A DNA stretch of 64,000 nt from Caballeronia sp. GAFFF1 (GTDB lineage: Bacteria; Pseudomonadota; Gammaproteobacteria; Burkholderiales; Burkholderiaceae). A program made the translations under genes and the position numbers. Positions within the stretch are counted from its first letter, which is position 1. Each line of letters begins with the position of its first letter. The notes under the pieces are model-generated. The model saw only the letters and a program-made list of their open reading frames with translations, searched no databases and was not told the origin of the DNA. The stretch is from assembly GCF_023630705.1 (NCBI RefSeq), contig NZ_JALQEM010000004.1, forward strand, positions 59,598 to 123,597, given 5' to 3'. Below, one piece after another: positions 26,509-36,203 of the stretch.

Positions 26509-27174
26509 TTGCATGGCCGCGTGGCGCACGAACTGGGCATGGCCATTCTGCGAGGCGACTTCCCGCCCGGCTCGCCGTTGCCGCGCGAAGCGGATCTCAT
26601 CGAACGCTTCGGCGTGAGCCGCACCGTGCTGCGCGAGGCGCTGCGCACGCTGACATCGAAAGGACTCGTCGAATCGCGGCCGAAGGTGGGCACGCGGGTG
26701 CGCCCGAAGGACGCGTGGAATCTGCTCGACGCCGACATGCTGGACTGGTATTCGCGCGTCGCGCCGCCCATGCTATTTGCGTTGAAGCTCCAGGAAATGC
26801 GCGAAATGATCGAGCCGTATGCGGCCGCGCTCGCCGCCGGCAACCACGAGCCGAGCACGCTGGAACGGTTGGAACGCGCGCATCGCGCGATGACGGAGGC
26901 GCGTAACGTCGACGAATGGGTGCGCGCCGACCTCGACTTTCACTTATGCGTGCTGGCCGCGTGCAGCAACGAGTTGCTGGTGCCGCTGGGCGCGTTGATC
27001 GCGCGCACGCTCGAAGGCCAGTTGCGCCTGAATGCGAAGCGCGCCGACGTGTTCAACGCGTCGCTGGCCGAACATACGGCCGTGTTCGATGCCATCGCCG
27101 CTCGCGACGCCGCTGCCGCGCGGCGGGCGATGGCCGATCTGCTCGGCGTGACACGCGACCGTATCGAAGGCTGA
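26509..27174 (+). CDS. dgoR: GntR/FadR-family transcriptional regulator, probable galactonate regulator
   Basis: A 221-residue repressor-type protein. The N-terminal winged helix has GSPLPREADLIERFGVSRTVLREALRTLTSKGLVESRPKVG-TRV motifs; the C-terminal all-helical FCD effector domain includes EMREMIEPYAAALAA, DLDFHLCVLAACSN and AEHTAVFDAIAARD, with the conserved Asp and His metal ligands of the FCD type. It is divergent from dgoD, as in other dgo loci. The start is uncertain: the frame from an upstream stop codon holds no ATG, TTG at 26509 is the only standard start before the conserved helix apart from a GTG at 26524, and AGAGGAG lies 18 bases upstream of the TTG, too far for a usual ribosome-binding site. 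Confidence 0.8.
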   Translation: MHGRVAHELGMAILRGDFPPGSPLPREADLIERFGVSRTVLREALRTLTSKGLVESRPKVGTRVRPKDAWNLLDADMLDWYSRVAPPMLFALKLQEMREMIEPYAAALAAGNHEPSTLERLERAHRAMTEARNVDEWVRADLDFHLCVLAACSNELLVPLGALIARTLEGQLRLNAKRADVFNASLAEHTAVFDAIAARDAAAARRAMADLLGVTRDRIEG

Positions 27175-27183
27175 CGGCAGGCG

Positions 27184-27218
27184 AAAAAAAACGCGCGGCG
27201 ACGAGAATCGCAGCGCGC
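27184..27218 (-). terminator. Rho-independent terminator after gloA
   Basis: On the minus strand, a GCGCG arm (27217-27213) and a CGCGC-type arm (27096-27092 relative numbering given here as 27192-27196 on the plus strand) enclose a partly paired loop and are followed by eight Ts (27191-27184). It lies just past the gloA stop codon and between convergent genes. Confidence 0.6.
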
Positions 27219-27242
27219 TTGCTTTGCCGGTTGAATCAGCGA

Positions 27243-27629
27243 TCAGGAATGCTTTTCGATCAGCTCGACCTTGTAGCCATCCGGATCTTCCACGAAGGCG
27301 ATCACCGTCTTGCCGCCCTTCACGGGACCGGCTTCGCGCGTGACCTTGCCGCCCGCTTCGCGAATGCGGTCGCACGCCTCGGCAGCGTTATCCACTTCGA
27401 GCGCGATATGGCCGTAAGCCGTGCCCATCTCGTACTTCTCGACGCCCCAGTTGTACGTCAGTTCCAGCACGCTGTTCTCGCTCTCGTCGCCGTAACCGAC
27501 GAATGCGAGCGTGTACTTGTATTCCGGGTTCTCGCTCTGACGCAGCACTTTCATGCCGAGAATACGCGTATAGAAATCGATGGAACGCTGCAGGTCGCCG
27601 ACGCGCAGCATCGTGTGGAGGAGTCGCAT
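27243..27629 (-). CDS. gloA: Lactoylglutathione lyase (glyoxalase I)
   Basis: Converts the methylglyoxal-glutathione hemithioacetal to S-lactoylglutathione, removing toxic methylglyoxal. The 128-residue protein is a single VOC-fold domain: [20 protein letters not shown] carries the first metal ligand His, followed by [40 protein letters not shown] (second His) and the C-terminal [15 protein letters not shown] (Glu ligand). The length matches the E. coli Ni-dependent type. It is the last gene of the minus-strand run and is followed by a terminator. Confidence 0.94.
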   Translation of the reverse strand: MRLLHTMLRVGDLQRSIDFYTRILGMKVLRQSENPEYKYTLAFVGYGDESENSVLELTYNWGVEKYEMGTAYGHIALEVDNAAEACDRIREAGGKVTREAGPVKGGKTVIAFVEDPDGYKVELIEKHS

Positions 27630-27713
27630 GGTGGGGGTCCTGTTGTGATGAACGGCGGCGCAAAGCCGCGATTGCGGGTATGCGAAATTGTACCGTTCGC
27701 TCAGACCGCGTGC

Positions 27714-28592
27714 TTACAGCGTCGGCAGCAGGTCCGGCGGATGGTGCTTCAACGTATGCCGCGCCTCGCGGAACTCCGGAAAGATGGATTCGACGGTGCG
27801 CCAGAAACGCGGGCTGTGGTTCATCTCGCGCAAATGCGCAAGCTCATGCGCGACCACGTAATCGATGATCGACATCGGAAAGTGAATGAGCCGCCAGTTG
27901 AGGCGAATCTTGCCGTCGCTCGAACAACTGCCCCAGCGCGTCGCCGCCGACGACAACGCATACGCGCGAAATTCGACGCCCAGCTTCTGCGCATACACCG
28001 CGAGCCGCTCGCCGAAGATGCGCTTCGCTTCGCTTTGCAGCCAGCTTTGCACGCGGTCCTTGATCTGCTGCGCGTCGGCGAGCGCGGGCAGGGCGAGCGC
28101 GAGCACGTTGGTCTCGGCATCGAAGGAAAGCGCGCTCGCGGCCGCGTTCAGCGACACGCGAATCGTCTTGCCGAGAAACGGGAACTCCGCGCCGTCTTTC
28201 CATTCGATGCGCGGCAGCGCGCGTTCCTCGACGCGCGTTTGCCACTCGGCCAGCTTGCGCAAAATCCAGCTTTGCTTGTCGACGATGGCGCTTTCGATAT
28301 CCGCGATCGTCACCCAGCGCGGCGCGGTGATGGTGAGTCCGGTCGCGTCGATGCAAAAGCCGATGGTGCGACGCGCCGACCGCTTGAAGCGGTAATCCAG
28401 CGCGCGCGCGCCGAGCACGATGCGCCGCAGCCGCACGCCTTCGGGCAGCGGCGCGGGCTTGGTCGAATCGGGAGACGGAAGCTCGCCGCGCAGCGGCGCG
28501 GGCGCGCCGGCGGGCGCATGCTCGAACGGAAGATCGAGTTGCAGTGTATCGAGCGCGACGGCGGGGCGCTGTCGCGAGGGAGTCTTCTGCAT
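27714..28592 (-). CDS. SprT/YgjP-like zinc metallohydrolase (DUF45)
   Basis: A 292-residue protein of the YgjP (DUF45) metallopeptidase family. The zinc motif HELAHLREMNHS, a HExxH with a third His nine residues on, is near the C-terminus, preceded by the typical RWGSCSSDGKIRLNWRLIHFP and IDYVVAHELAH segments. The function of the family is not established. An alternative GTG start at 28646 would add 18 residues; I prefer the ATG at 28592, although neither has a strong ribosome-binding site. It lies between plsC and gloA in the same orientation, a common position in Burkholderiaceae. Confidence 0.85.
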   Translation of the reverse strand: MQKTPSRQRPAVALDTLQLDLPFEHAPAGAPAPLRGELPSPDSTKPAPLPEGVRLRRIVLGARALDYRFKRSARRTIGFCIDATGLTITAPRWVTIADIESAIVDKQSWILRKLAEWQTRVEERALPRIEWKDGAEFPFLGKTIRVSLNAAASALSFDAETNVLALALPALADAQQIKDRVQSWLQSEAKRIFGERLAVYAQKLGVEFRAYALSSAATRWGSCSSDGKIRLNWRLIHFPMSIIDYVVAHELAHLREMNHSPRFWRTVESIFPEFREARHTLKHHPPDLLPTL

Positions 28593-28679
28593 CGGCTCGG
28601 CTTTGCGCTCGCGGCGCAGGAATGACGACAGGAACGAATAAGGCACGCCGCGGCTCTGACTTTCGAGTGCGAGGCCGCG

Positions 28680-29453
28680 TCAGCGGCCCGCGCCCGCAGC
28701 GCCGGCTCGATGCGGCTCGTCGCCCGGCGCGGCATAAGCGAGCGGATCGATACGGCGCATCTCCGTTTCGATCCAGCTCTCGACGCGCGCATTCACTTCT
28801 TCGGGCGTGAGTCCGGCGGTATCGATGGGCTTGCCGATCGACACCGTGACTATACCCGGATATTTCATGAACGAATTGCGCGGCCAGACGTGCCCCGCGT
28901 TATGCGCGATGGGCACGACAGGCGCGCCCGTGGCCACCGCGAAGCGCGCGCCGCCCGTCTTGTACTTGCCTTGCGCGCCGACGCGCGTGCGCGTGCCTTC
29001 CGGGAACATGATGACCCACGCGCCTTCGTCCATGCGCGCGCGGCCTTGCCGCGTCACCGAAGCGAATGCGTCGCGGCCCTGCGAACGGTCGATGTGCACC
29101 ATCTTCAAGAGACCGAGCGCCCAGCCGAAAAACGGCACGTACAGCAGCTCGCGCTTGAACACATAGCAGAGCGGGCGCGGCATCAACGCGGGAAACGCGA
29201 GCGTTTCCCAAGCGGATTGATGCTTCGACAGCAGCACGGCGGGACCATTCGGCAGATTCTCCATGCCTTCCAGGGTGTAGCGAATGCCGACGAGATACCG
29301 CAGCACGACGATTGTCGACTTGCACCAGCCCGCCGCCATCCAGTAGCGGTTGTGCGCGCGCATGAACGGAAACGCGATGAAGCAGGCGGTCGCATACGGC
29401 ACCGTGTACACGACGAAGTACAGCATCAGCAGCAGAGAACGGATGAAGCGCAT
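28680..29453 (-). CDS. plsC: 1-acyl-sn-glycerol-3-phosphate acyltransferase
   Basis: Acylates lysophosphatidic acid to phosphatidic acid at the inner membrane. The 257-residue protein has an N-terminal hydrophobic segment (MRFIRSLLLMLYFVVYTVPY), the acceptor motif HQSAWE at about 78-83, the FGWALGLLKMVHIDRS segment, and FPEGTRTRVG at about 149-158, followed by VPIAHNAG. The first motif is HX4E where most of the family has HX4D. The C-terminus is Ala/Gly-rich. It is 30 bases downstream of gmhB. Lysophospholipid acyltransferases of this type vary in acyl-donor use; specificity is not visible. Confidence 0.9.
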   Translation of the reverse strand: MRFIRSLLLMLYFVVYTVPYATACFIAFPFMRAHNRYWMAAGWCKSTIVVLRYLVGIRYTLEGMENLPNGPAVLLSKHQSAWETLAFPALMPRPLCYVFKRELLYVPFFGWALGLLKMVHIDRSQGRDAFASVTRQGRARMDEGAWVIMFPEGTRTRVGAQGKYKTGGARFAVATGAPVVPIAHNAGHVWPRNSFMKYPGIVTVSIGKPIDTAGLTPEEVNARVESWIETEMRRIDPLAYAAPGDEPHRAGAAGAGR

Positions 29454-29483
29454 GAAGTCCCGAGAGTGCGTGACAAAGAGCGG

Positions 29484-30035
29484 TCAGTCGTGGTGCCGCG
29501 CGAGAAAGTCGAGCGCGAACGCGCGCAAGTCCTTGTGAACTCGCGTGCCTTCGGGCAGGTTGCCTTGCGCGAGCGTTTTCTCGCCCTTGCCGGTCAGCAC
29601 GAGATGCACCGGAAAGCCGAGCGCCGCGCCCGCCTGAAGATCGCGCAGGGCATCGCCGACGACGGGCGTGTCTTCCGGATCGATCTCGAAACGGTCGATG
29701 ATCTGCTGCAGCATGCCGGGCTTCGGCTTTCTGCAATCGCACTCGTCTTCGGCCGTATGCGGACAGAAGAAAATCGCGTCGATGCGCCCGCCGACCGCCG
29801 CCGCCGCGCGGTTCATCTTCTGGTGCATGGCGTTGAGCGCGGCCATGTCGAAGAGACCGCGTCCGATGCCCGACTGGTTCGACGCGATCGCCACGCGGTA
29901 GCCCGCCTGATTCAGCCGCGCGATGGCTTCCAGACTGCCGGGAATGGCGACCCATTCGTCCGGCGACTTGATGAACGCGTCCGAATCGACGTTGATGACG
30001 CCGTCGCGGTCCAGAATCACGAGTCGTCTATTCAT
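29484..30035 (-). CDS. gmhB: D-glycero-beta-D-manno-heptose-1,7-bisphosphate 7-phosphatase
   Basis: HAD phosphatase in ADP-heptose synthesis for the lipopolysaccharide core. The 183-residue protein starts with the nucleophile motif LVILDRDGVINVDSD, has SNQSGIGRG, the GmhB zinc-binding loop with FCPHTAEDECDCRKPKPGM, and VVGDALRDLQAG (motif IV). The length is typical. It begins three bases after the glyS stop codon, so translational coupling is likely, and plsC follows; both act on the cell envelope. Confidence 0.94.
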   Translation of the reverse strand: MNRRLVILDRDGVINVDSDAFIKSPDEWVAIPGSLEAIARLNQAGYRVAIASNQSGIGRGLFDMAALNAMHQKMNRAAAAVGGRIDAIFFCPHTAEDECDCRKPKPGMLQQIIDRFEIDPEDTPVVGDALRDLQAGAALGFPVHLVLTGKGEKTLAQGNLPEGTRVHKDLRAFALDFLARHHD

Positions 30036-30038
30036 GAC

Positions 30039-32138
30039 TTACGCCGCGAGCTTGGAGATGTCGGCCACGCAGTTCATCTGCTGATGCAGCGCGCCGAGCA
30101 GGGCGAGGCGGTTGTTTCTGAGCGCCGCGTCTTCTGCGTTCACCATCACGTCGTTGAAGAACATATCGACGCTCTCGCGCAGCGCGGCAAGCGCGCTCAA
30201 CGCTTCCGTGTAGTTGCGCGCGGCGAGCTGGCTTTGCACGCGCGGCGTCACGCTTTGAATCTGCGCGTACAGATTCTTCTCGGCCGGCTCGACGAGCAAC
30301 TCCGGATTCACCGACGAAGGCGCGCCTTGCTCCGACTTCTTCAGAATGTTCGTGATGCGCTTGTTGGCCGCCGCGAGCGATGCCGCTTCCGGCAGCGCCG
30401 TGAATTCACGCACGGCGTCGAGACGCGCGACGATATCGTCGAGTCGCGTTGGATTCAGGCTGAGAACGGCCTCGATGTCATTGGCTTCGAAGCCGCGTTC
30501 GCGCAACAGGCCACGCAGGCGATCCAGGAAGAACGCATACACGGCTTCCGTCGAATCCGCGACTTGCGGCATGCCAGCGAACTGGCGCTGCGCAGCGGCG
30601 ACGAGATCGCGCAGGTCGACCGGCAGCTTCCTTTCGAGCAGAATGCGCAGCACGCCGAGCGCATGACGGCGCAGCGCGAACGGGTCCTTTTCGCCCGTCG
30701 GCGCGAGGCCGATGCCCCAGATGCCGACGATGGTTTCGAGCTTGTCCGCGAGCGCGACCGCCGAGCCCACGCCCGTGGACGGCGTGTCGTCGCCGGAGAA
30801 GCGCGGCTGATAATGCTCCGAGCACGCGAGCGCGACTTCTTCCGGCTCGCCGTCGTGACGCGCGTAGTACGTGCCCATCGTGCCTTGCAGTTCGGGGAAC
30901 TCGCCGACCATGTCGGTCAGCAGGTCCGCCTTCGCGAGACGCGCGGCGCGGCGCGTGAGCGCGGCATCGACGCCGATCATCGGCGCGATTTCGCCCGCAA
31001 GCGCTTCGAGACGCTGCACGCGTTCGAGCGTCGAGCCGAGCTTGTTGTGATAGACCACGTTTGCAAGCAGCGGCACGCGCTCTTCGAGGCGCTTCTTCTT
31101 GTCCTGCGTGAAGAAGAACTTCGCATCCGCGAGACGCGGACGCACCACGCGCTCGTTGCCTTCGATAATCTCGGCGGGCGTTTGCGTATCGATATTCGAC
31201 ACGATCAGAAAACGCGAGCGCAGCTTGCCGTTCTGGTCCGTGAGTGCGAAATACTTCTGGTTCGTCTGCATCGTGAGGATCAGACATTCCTGCGGCACTT
31301 GCAGGAATTCCTCGTCGAAGCGGCACTGATACACGACCGGCCATTCGACCAGCGCGTTCACTTCGTCGAGCAGCGATTCGGGCATCACCACGCGATCTTC
31401 GCCCGCAAACGCCTGCAATTGCGTGCGGATGGATTCGCGGCGGTCATCGAAATTCGCGACCACATGCGCCTTCGTGCGCAGCGTTTCGGCGTAGTCGTCG
31501 GCGCTCGGAATGGCGATGAAACCCTGCGACAGGAAGCGATGGCCGATAGTCGTATCGCCCGCATCGACGCCGAGCGCGCTCACCGGCACGACGTCGCGGC
31601 CGTGCATGGCGACAAGGCGCTGCACCGGACGCACGAATTGCACGTTGGTGCCGTCCGGGCGCTGGTACGTCATGACCTTCGGAATCGGCAGCTTGGTCAG
31701 CGTTTCGTCGAGCGCGGCTTGCAGACCGTCGGCGAGCGTCGCGCCGGGCGCGGCGTAGCGCAAGAAGAAGGCTTCCGCTTTGCCGTCCTGCGCGCGTTCG
31801 AGTTCAGCGAGCGGGAAGTCGGGGAAACCGAGCGCGGCGAGTTTCTTCGCGAGCGGCGGCGTGGGATTGCCTTCCTTGTCGAGCGCGACCGAGACCGGCA
31901 GCACTTTTTCGCGGACCTGCTTCTCGGGCGCGACATCGCGCACGTTTCGGATCAACACGGCGAGGCGGCGGGGCGTTGCGTACTGCTCGAACGATACGGC
32001 GCCTTCGATCAGGTCGCGGGCGGCAAGCCGTTCGACGATGCCTTCAGCGAACGCGGTGCCGAGACGCGCGAGGGCTTTCGGCGGAAGTTCTTCGGTGAGC
32101 AGCTCGACGAGCAGGGAAGCGTGATTGGATTGCGTCAT
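30039..32138 (-). CDS. glyS: Glycyl-tRNA synthetase beta subunit
   Basis: The beta subunit of the bacterial alpha2-beta2 enzyme binds tRNA-Gly. The 699-residue protein starts with [15 protein letters not shown], the family N-terminus, and contains [28 protein letters not shown], and an HD-like segment [21 protein letters not shown]; the C-terminal helical region ends [25 protein letters not shown]. It follows glyQ by 17 bases and is overlapped in effect by gmhB three bases downstream. Confidence 0.97.
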   Translation of the reverse strand: MTQSNHASLLVELLTEELPPKALARLGTAFAEGIVERLAARDLIEGAVSFEQYATPRRLAVLIRNVRDVAPEKQVREKVLPVSVALDKEGNPTPPLAKKLAALGFPDFPLAELERAQDGKAEAFFLRYAAPGATLADGLQAALDETLTKLPIPKVMTYQRPDGTNVQFVRPVQRLVAMHGRDVVPVSALGVDAGDTTIGHRFLSQGFIAIPSADDYAETLRTKAHVVANFDDRRESIRTQLQAFAGEDRVVMPESLLDEVNALVEWPVVYQCRFDEEFLQVPQECLILTMQTNQKYFALTDQNGKLRSRFLIVSNIDTQTPAEIIEGNERVVRPRLADAKFFFTQDKKKRLEERVPLLANVVYHNKLGSTLERVQRLEALAGEIAPMIGVDAALTRRAARLAKADLLTDMVGEFPELQGTMGTYYARHDGEPEEVALACSEHYQPRFSGDDTPSTGVGSAVALADKLETIVGIWGIGLAPTGEKDPFALRRHALGVLRILLERKLPVDLRDLVAAAQRQFAGMPQVADSTEAVYAFFLDRLRGLLRERGFEANDIEAVLSLNPTRLDDIVARLDAVREFTALPEAASLAAANKRITNILKKSEQGAPSSVNPELLVEPAEKNLYAQIQSVTPRVQSQLAARNYTEALSALAALRESVDMFFNDVMVNAEDAALRNNRLALLGALHQQMNCVADISKLAA

Positions 32139-32155
32139 TGTTCTGTCTTGCCTCG

Positions 32156-33184
32156 TCAGACCTGATCGTTGTTGCGCGTATCGCCCGGCGGCGCGCTTTC
32201 CACCTTCAGCGGCGGCGCCCAGGCCGGGCGCGCGGCTTCCTGCTGATCGGTGACGAGTTCGGCGGCGGCGTGCACCGGATTGCCGAGCATCGGGAAACCG
32301 AGACTTTCGCGGGAATCGTAATAAGCCTGCGCGACGAGACGCGAGAGCGCCCGAATGCGGCCGATATACGCCGCGCGCTCGGTCACGGAGATCGCGCCGC
32401 GCGCATCGAGCAGATTGAACGTATGGCCGGCCTTCAGCACGAGTTCATACGCCGGCAGCGCGAGCTTCGCCTCGATCATCTTCTTGGCTTCGGCTTCGTA
32501 GCTGTTGAAGAAGGTGAAGAGCAGATCGACGTTCGCGTGCTCGAAGTTGTAGGTGGACTGCTCGACTTCGTTCTGGTGATAGACGTCGCCGTAGGTCAGG
32601 CGGCGCAGCACCTTGCCGTTCGGGCCGTCTTCTTCCCACTCGGTCCAGACGAGGTCGTACACGTTCTCCACTTTCTGCAAATACATGGCGAGGCGTTCGA
32701 GACCATACGTAATCTCGCCGAGCACGGGCTTGCAGTCGAGGCCGCCTACCTGCTGGAAGTACGTGAACTGCGTCACTTCCATGCCGTTGAGCCACACTTC
32801 CCAGCCGAGTCCCCATGCGCCGAGCGTCGGGTTCTCCCAGTCGTCCTCGACGAAGCGCACGTCGTTCTGTTTCAGATCGAAGCCGAGGGCTTCCAGCGAG
32901 CCGAGATACAGATCGAGGATGTTCTCAGGCGCGGGCTTGAGCACGACCTGATACTGATAGTAGTGCTGCAGGCGGTTGGGGTTCTCGCCGTAGCGGCCGT
33001 CTTTCGGGCGGCGCGACGGCTGCACGTAGGCCGCGCGCCACGGCTCGGGACCGATCGCGCGCAGAAAGGTGTGCACGTGCGAGGTGCCCGCGCCGACTTC
33101 CATGTCGATGGGCTGGAGAAGCGCGCAGCCCTTGTCGTTCCAATAGGACTGCAGCGTCAGGATGATTTGCTGAAAGGTGAGCAT
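32156..33184 (-). CDS. glyQ: Glycyl-tRNA synthetase alpha subunit
   Basis: Catalytic alpha subunit that activates glycine and charges tRNA-Gly together with GlyS. The 342-residue protein starts [20 protein letters not shown], as in other GlyQ, with [58 protein letters not shown] catalytic-core segments (split here), and [12 protein letters not shown]. It is about 35 residues longer than E. coli GlyQ because of a C-terminal extension after the GFPML segment. It precedes glyS. A hairpin with a promoter-like -10 lies upstream at 33250-33270. Confidence 0.97.
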   Translation of the reverse strand: MLTFQQIILTLQSYWNDKGCALLQPIDMEVGAGTSHVHTFLRAIGPEPWRAAYVQPSRRPKDGRYGENPNRLQHYYQYQVVLKPAPENILDLYLGSLEALGFDLKQNDVRFVEDDWENPTLGAWGLGWEVWLNGMEVTQFTYFQQVGGLDCKPVLGEITYGLERLAMYLQKVENVYDLVWTEWEEDGPNGKVLRRLTYGDVYHQNEVEQSTYNFEHANVDLLFTFFNSYEAEAKKMIEAKLALPAYELVLKAGHTFNLLDARGAISVTERAAYIGRIRALSRLVAQAYYDSRESLGFPMLGNPVHAAAELVTDQQEAARPAWAPPLKVESAPPGDTRNNDQV

Positions 33185-33249
33185 GGTTGCCTTTGATACG
33201 GACCGGGCGCGCGCCGATAAAACGCGCGGCTCCGAGGCTCGGCCGAAGT

Positions 33250-33270
33250 GCTAAAACCTTGAATTTTAGC
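33250..33270 (-). promoter_or_regulatory. Inverted repeat with a -10 hexamer upstream of glyQ
   Basis: GCTAAAA and TTTTAGC form a perfect seven-base inverted repeat around a seven-base centre. On the minus strand the sequence contains TAAAAT, a good -10 hexamer, about 80 bases before the glyQ start. It lies in the 198-base lnt-glyQ gap and probably marks a promoter for glyQ-glyS. Confidence 0.45.
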
Positions 33271-33382
33271 TGGAACGGGGGGCCGGCGGGACTTTTTGGG
33301 AAGCAGGGCGCTTGACCGGGCTGCGCGCCTGTGCGTCATTGCAGCCCGTGTTGCGCGCATGAGCAGCGTTGCGATCCACGCG

Positions 33383-35041
33383 TCAGACCCGGCGTTTCTT
33401 CCCCGGCGCAAACGCGAACCCGACCGCCAGCAACAGCAGCGACACCACGATCACCGTCGCATTACCGCTCGTCACATACGGCGTGCGCCCTGACGTGCCC
33501 TGCACGCGCGCTTCGAGCACGCCGGTGGTAAACGTCGGCAGTCGCGACACGACATCGCCATTGGCCGCGATCACGGCGGTCATGCCCGTGTTCGTCGCGC
33601 GCAGCGTCGGCCGGCCGGTTTCGATCGAACGCATGCGCGCGATCTGCAAATGCTGATCGAGCGCGATGGTGTTGCCGAACCACGCGAGATTCGTCGAGTT
33701 GACGAGAATGCCCGCGGGCGTTTCCTGTTCGCGCAGCGTGCGCGCAATCTCTTCGCCGAAGATGTCCTCGTAGCAAACATCGACGGCGACCGGCTGGTTA
33801 TGCACGAAGAACGGCTTCTGCGTGACAGGACCGCGCGCGAGGTCGCCGAGCGGAATGCCCATCAGATTCACGAACCAGTGAAAGCCGAGCGGCACGAATT
33901 CACCGAACGGCACGAGATGATGCTTGTCGTAACGGTAGACGTCGTTGATGCCCGGCGTGATGCCGAAGAGGCTGTTCGTGAAATCGGTCGGGCGTCCGTC
34001 CGGCTGAATCGTGACGCCGATCGCGCCGAACAGAATCGACGAGTTCGTGCTGTCCGCGAAACTGCGGATCGCGCTCGCGAATGCCGGCGGCACCTGAACG
34101 GCCAGCACCGGCAGCGCGGTCTCCGGCGTGACGATCAGGTCGGCCGGCTTCTCGGTGATGAGCCGCTTATACAGCGCGAGCGATTCGTCGACGCCCGCCT
34201 GCTCGAACTTCATCTCCTGTTTCACATTGCCTTGAAGCAGACGCACGTTGAGCGGCGCGTTCGCAGGCGTGGTCCATTGCACGAGCGACAGCAGCATGCC
34301 CGCGACGATCAGCGCGAGCGCCGTCAATGCGGGCGCCAGCGCGCGCCGCCGCATCCCGGGAAAGGCGTACACCGCCTGCACGATGCACGCGGCCACGAAC
34401 GCGAGCACCCACGCGACGCCATACACGCCGGCGAGCGGGCCGAAGCCGGCGAGCGGGCCGTCCACCTGTGCATAGCCGCTCGCGAGCCACGGAAAGCCGG
34501 TGAATACCAATCCGCGCAGCCATTCGCCGAGCGCCCAGGCGCTTGCGAACGCGAATGCGCCGTGCCAGGTGGGCGCGTAGCGAGGCGATGCGTCGATCTC
34601 GCGGACGGTGGCGGCGTCTTCATCGCCGAAGCGGGCGCGTCCCGCGACGAGCGACCAGACGAGGCTCGACAACGCCGGATACACCGCGAGATAAAGCGAA
34701 AACAGCGCGACCGCCGCGGCGGCGAGCGGCGCGGCCATGCCGCCGTAGTCGTGCATGCTCACATACAGCCACCAGACGCCCGTGACGAAGTTGCCGAAGC
34801 CGAAGGCCCAGCCCGTTGCCGCCGCGCTTTTCCAGCCGTTCGTGCGCGAAAGCCACGCAAAAAAGCACGCGAAGATGACGAGTTCGATCCAGCCGCCGTG
34901 CGGCGTCGGCGCGAAAGACAGCGTGTTCGCCGCGCCGAGCACGGCCGCGACAAGGTAATGCCAGAACGGAAGCGCACGCGTTGCAGCCGAAGCGGACACG
35001 TCGCGTTGACGAGAGAAGGAGCGAAACGGCGAATCGGCCAT
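33383..35041 (-). CDS. lnt: Apolipoprotein N-acyltransferase
   Basis: Adds the third acyl chain to the N-terminal cysteine of lipoproteins in the inner membrane. The 552-residue protein has about seven hydrophobic segments in the N-terminal 230 residues, then a nitrilase-like periplasmic domain with the triad Glu in VTPETALPVL, Lys in the DKHHLVPFGEFVP region and Cys in DVCYEDIFGEE, and a last membrane helix near the C-terminus. The length is somewhat above E. coli Lnt (512). It follows corC with a 66-base gap, the same order as in E. coli (ybeZ-ybeY-ybeX/corC-lnt). Confidence 0.95.
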   Translation of the reverse strand: MADSPFRSFSRQRDVSASAATRALPFWHYLVAAVLGAANTLSFAPTPHGGWIELVIFACFFAWLSRTNGWKSAAATGWAFGFGNFVTGVWWLYVSMHDYGGMAAPLAAAAVALFSLYLAVYPALSSLVWSLVAGRARFGDEDAATVREIDASPRYAPTWHGAFAFASAWALGEWLRGLVFTGFPWLASGYAQVDGPLAGFGPLAGVYGVAWVLAFVAACIVQAVYAFPGMRRRALAPALTALALIVAGMLLSLVQWTTPANAPLNVRLLQGNVKQEMKFEQAGVDESLALYKRLITEKPADLIVTPETALPVLAVQVPPAFASAIRSFADSTNSSILFGAIGVTIQPDGRPTDFTNSLFGITPGINDVYRYDKHHLVPFGEFVPLGFHWFVNLMGIPLGDLARGPVTQKPFFVHNQPVAVDVCYEDIFGEEIARTLREQETPAGILVNSTNLAWFGNTIALDQHLQIARMRSIETGRPTLRATNTGMTAVIAANGDVVSRLPTFTTGVLEARVQGTSGRTPYVTSGNATVIVVSLLLLAVGFAFAPGKKRRV

Positions 35042-35107
35042 GGATTGCTAGGTCGGCGAAAGCGAAAGGGTGATTTTTGAAGCGGCGGGCAGCGCGCGGG
35101 CCGCAGA

Positions 35108-36013
35108 TCAGTCGCGCAGCTCGCTCTCGTCGTCGCCGGGCTGACGCGGCTGCTGCGTGAGATTGGGCACGCGCCGCACGAGCAGCACGTGAACCTGGCG
35201 GGCGTCGCCGCGAAGAATCTCGAACACGAAGTCGTCGATACGCACCTTCTCGCCACGATGCGGCACGCGCCCGAACCGGTGCGTGACGAGCCCGCCGATG
35301 GTGTCCACTTCCTCGTCGGAGAAGTCGGTGCCGAATTCTTCGTTGAACTGTTGAATGCCCGTCAGCGCGCGCACGCGGAACTTGCCGTCCGGCGACGCGA
35401 TGATATTGCCGGTTTCCTCGTCGAAGTCGTATTCGTCCTCGATGTCGCCGACGATCTGCTCAAGCACGTCCTCGATGGTGATGAGGCCCGCGACGCCGCC
35501 GTATTCATCGACGACGATCGCAATGTGATTGCGGTTCACGCGGAAGTCGTGCAGCAGCACGTTCAGGCGTTTCGACTCGGGGATGAACACGGCGGGGCGC
35601 AGCATGCCGCGCACGTCGAACTCTTCTTCGGCGTAGTAGCGCAGCAGGTCTTTCGCGAGCAGCACGCCGATGATGTTGTCGCGGTTGCCCTCATACACCG
35701 GATAGCGCGAGTGCGCTTTTTCCAGCACGAAGGGAATGAATTCGACGGGGGTTTCCGCGATGTTGATGGCGTCCATCTGGGCGCGCGGAATCATGATGTC
35801 GCGGGCGCAGAGGTCGGACACCTGAAAGACGCCTTCGATCATCGAAAGCGAATCGGCGTCGAGCAGGTTGCGCTCGTGGGCGTCCTGCAGCACTTCGAGA
35901 AGCTCGTCGCGCGACTCGGGTTCGTGCGAGATGAAATCGGTCAGACGCTCGAGCAGCGAGCGCTTTTCCTGCGGTTTGTCGGCGTGGCGTCGACTGGGAT
36001 AGGGTTCGTTCAT
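35108..36013 (-). CDS. corC: CorC/YbeX family protein (CBS pair plus transporter-associated domain)
   Basis: A 301-residue cytoplasmic protein linked to magnesium/cobalt efflux and, as YbeX, to ribosome metabolism in E. coli. Two CBS repeats span about residues 60-185 (DIMIPRAQMDAINI to IAIVVDEYGGVAGLITIEDVLEQIVGDIEDEYD), followed by the CorC_HlyC domain with FNEEFGTDFSDEEVDTIGGLV and GRVPHRGEKV. There is no membrane segment, so it is the small stand-alone form. It stands upstream of lnt and downstream of chaC. Confidence 0.92.
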   Translation of the reverse strand: MNEPYPSRRHADKPQEKRSLLERLTDFISHEPESRDELLEVLQDAHERNLLDADSLSMIEGVFQVSDLCARDIMIPRAQMDAINIAETPVEFIPFVLEKAHSRYPVYEGNRDNIIGVLLAKDLLRYYAEEEFDVRGMLRPAVFIPESKRLNVLLHDFRVNRNHIAIVVDEYGGVAGLITIEDVLEQIVGDIEDEYDFDEETGNIIASPDGKFRVRALTGIQQFNEEFGTDFSDEEVDTIGGLVTHRFGRVPHRGEKVRIDDFVFEILRGDARQVHVLLVRRVPNLTQQPRQPGDDESELRD

Positions 36014-36203
36014 AGCGGAGCGCCCGGGAAGACCCGGGCGCGAATTAACAGAAACTTAAGCATACACCAAGGTAAAACGCAGCCTGCGTGGTGCGGCGCG
36101 CTTAGCGAAACGCTCCACGATGCTAGCCGATCGATATGCAAAAAAGGTGTCAGGCGGGCATCGTTAGCCATTCGGCCGACCCCTTCGTGGAACGCCGCGA
36201 TGG

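Noticed and set aside
28710..32165. An 1151-codon open frame on the plus strand across plsC, gmhB and glyS
   Set aside because: It crosses three well-supported minus-strand genes, is Arg/His-rich and has no domain. Its length reflects codon bias only.
36165..36180. GCCATTCGGCCGA also found in the glpK upstream repeat (41723-41735)
   Set aside because: A shared 13-mer is expected by chance several times in 64 kb of GC-rich sequence, and the first copy lacks the inverted partner.
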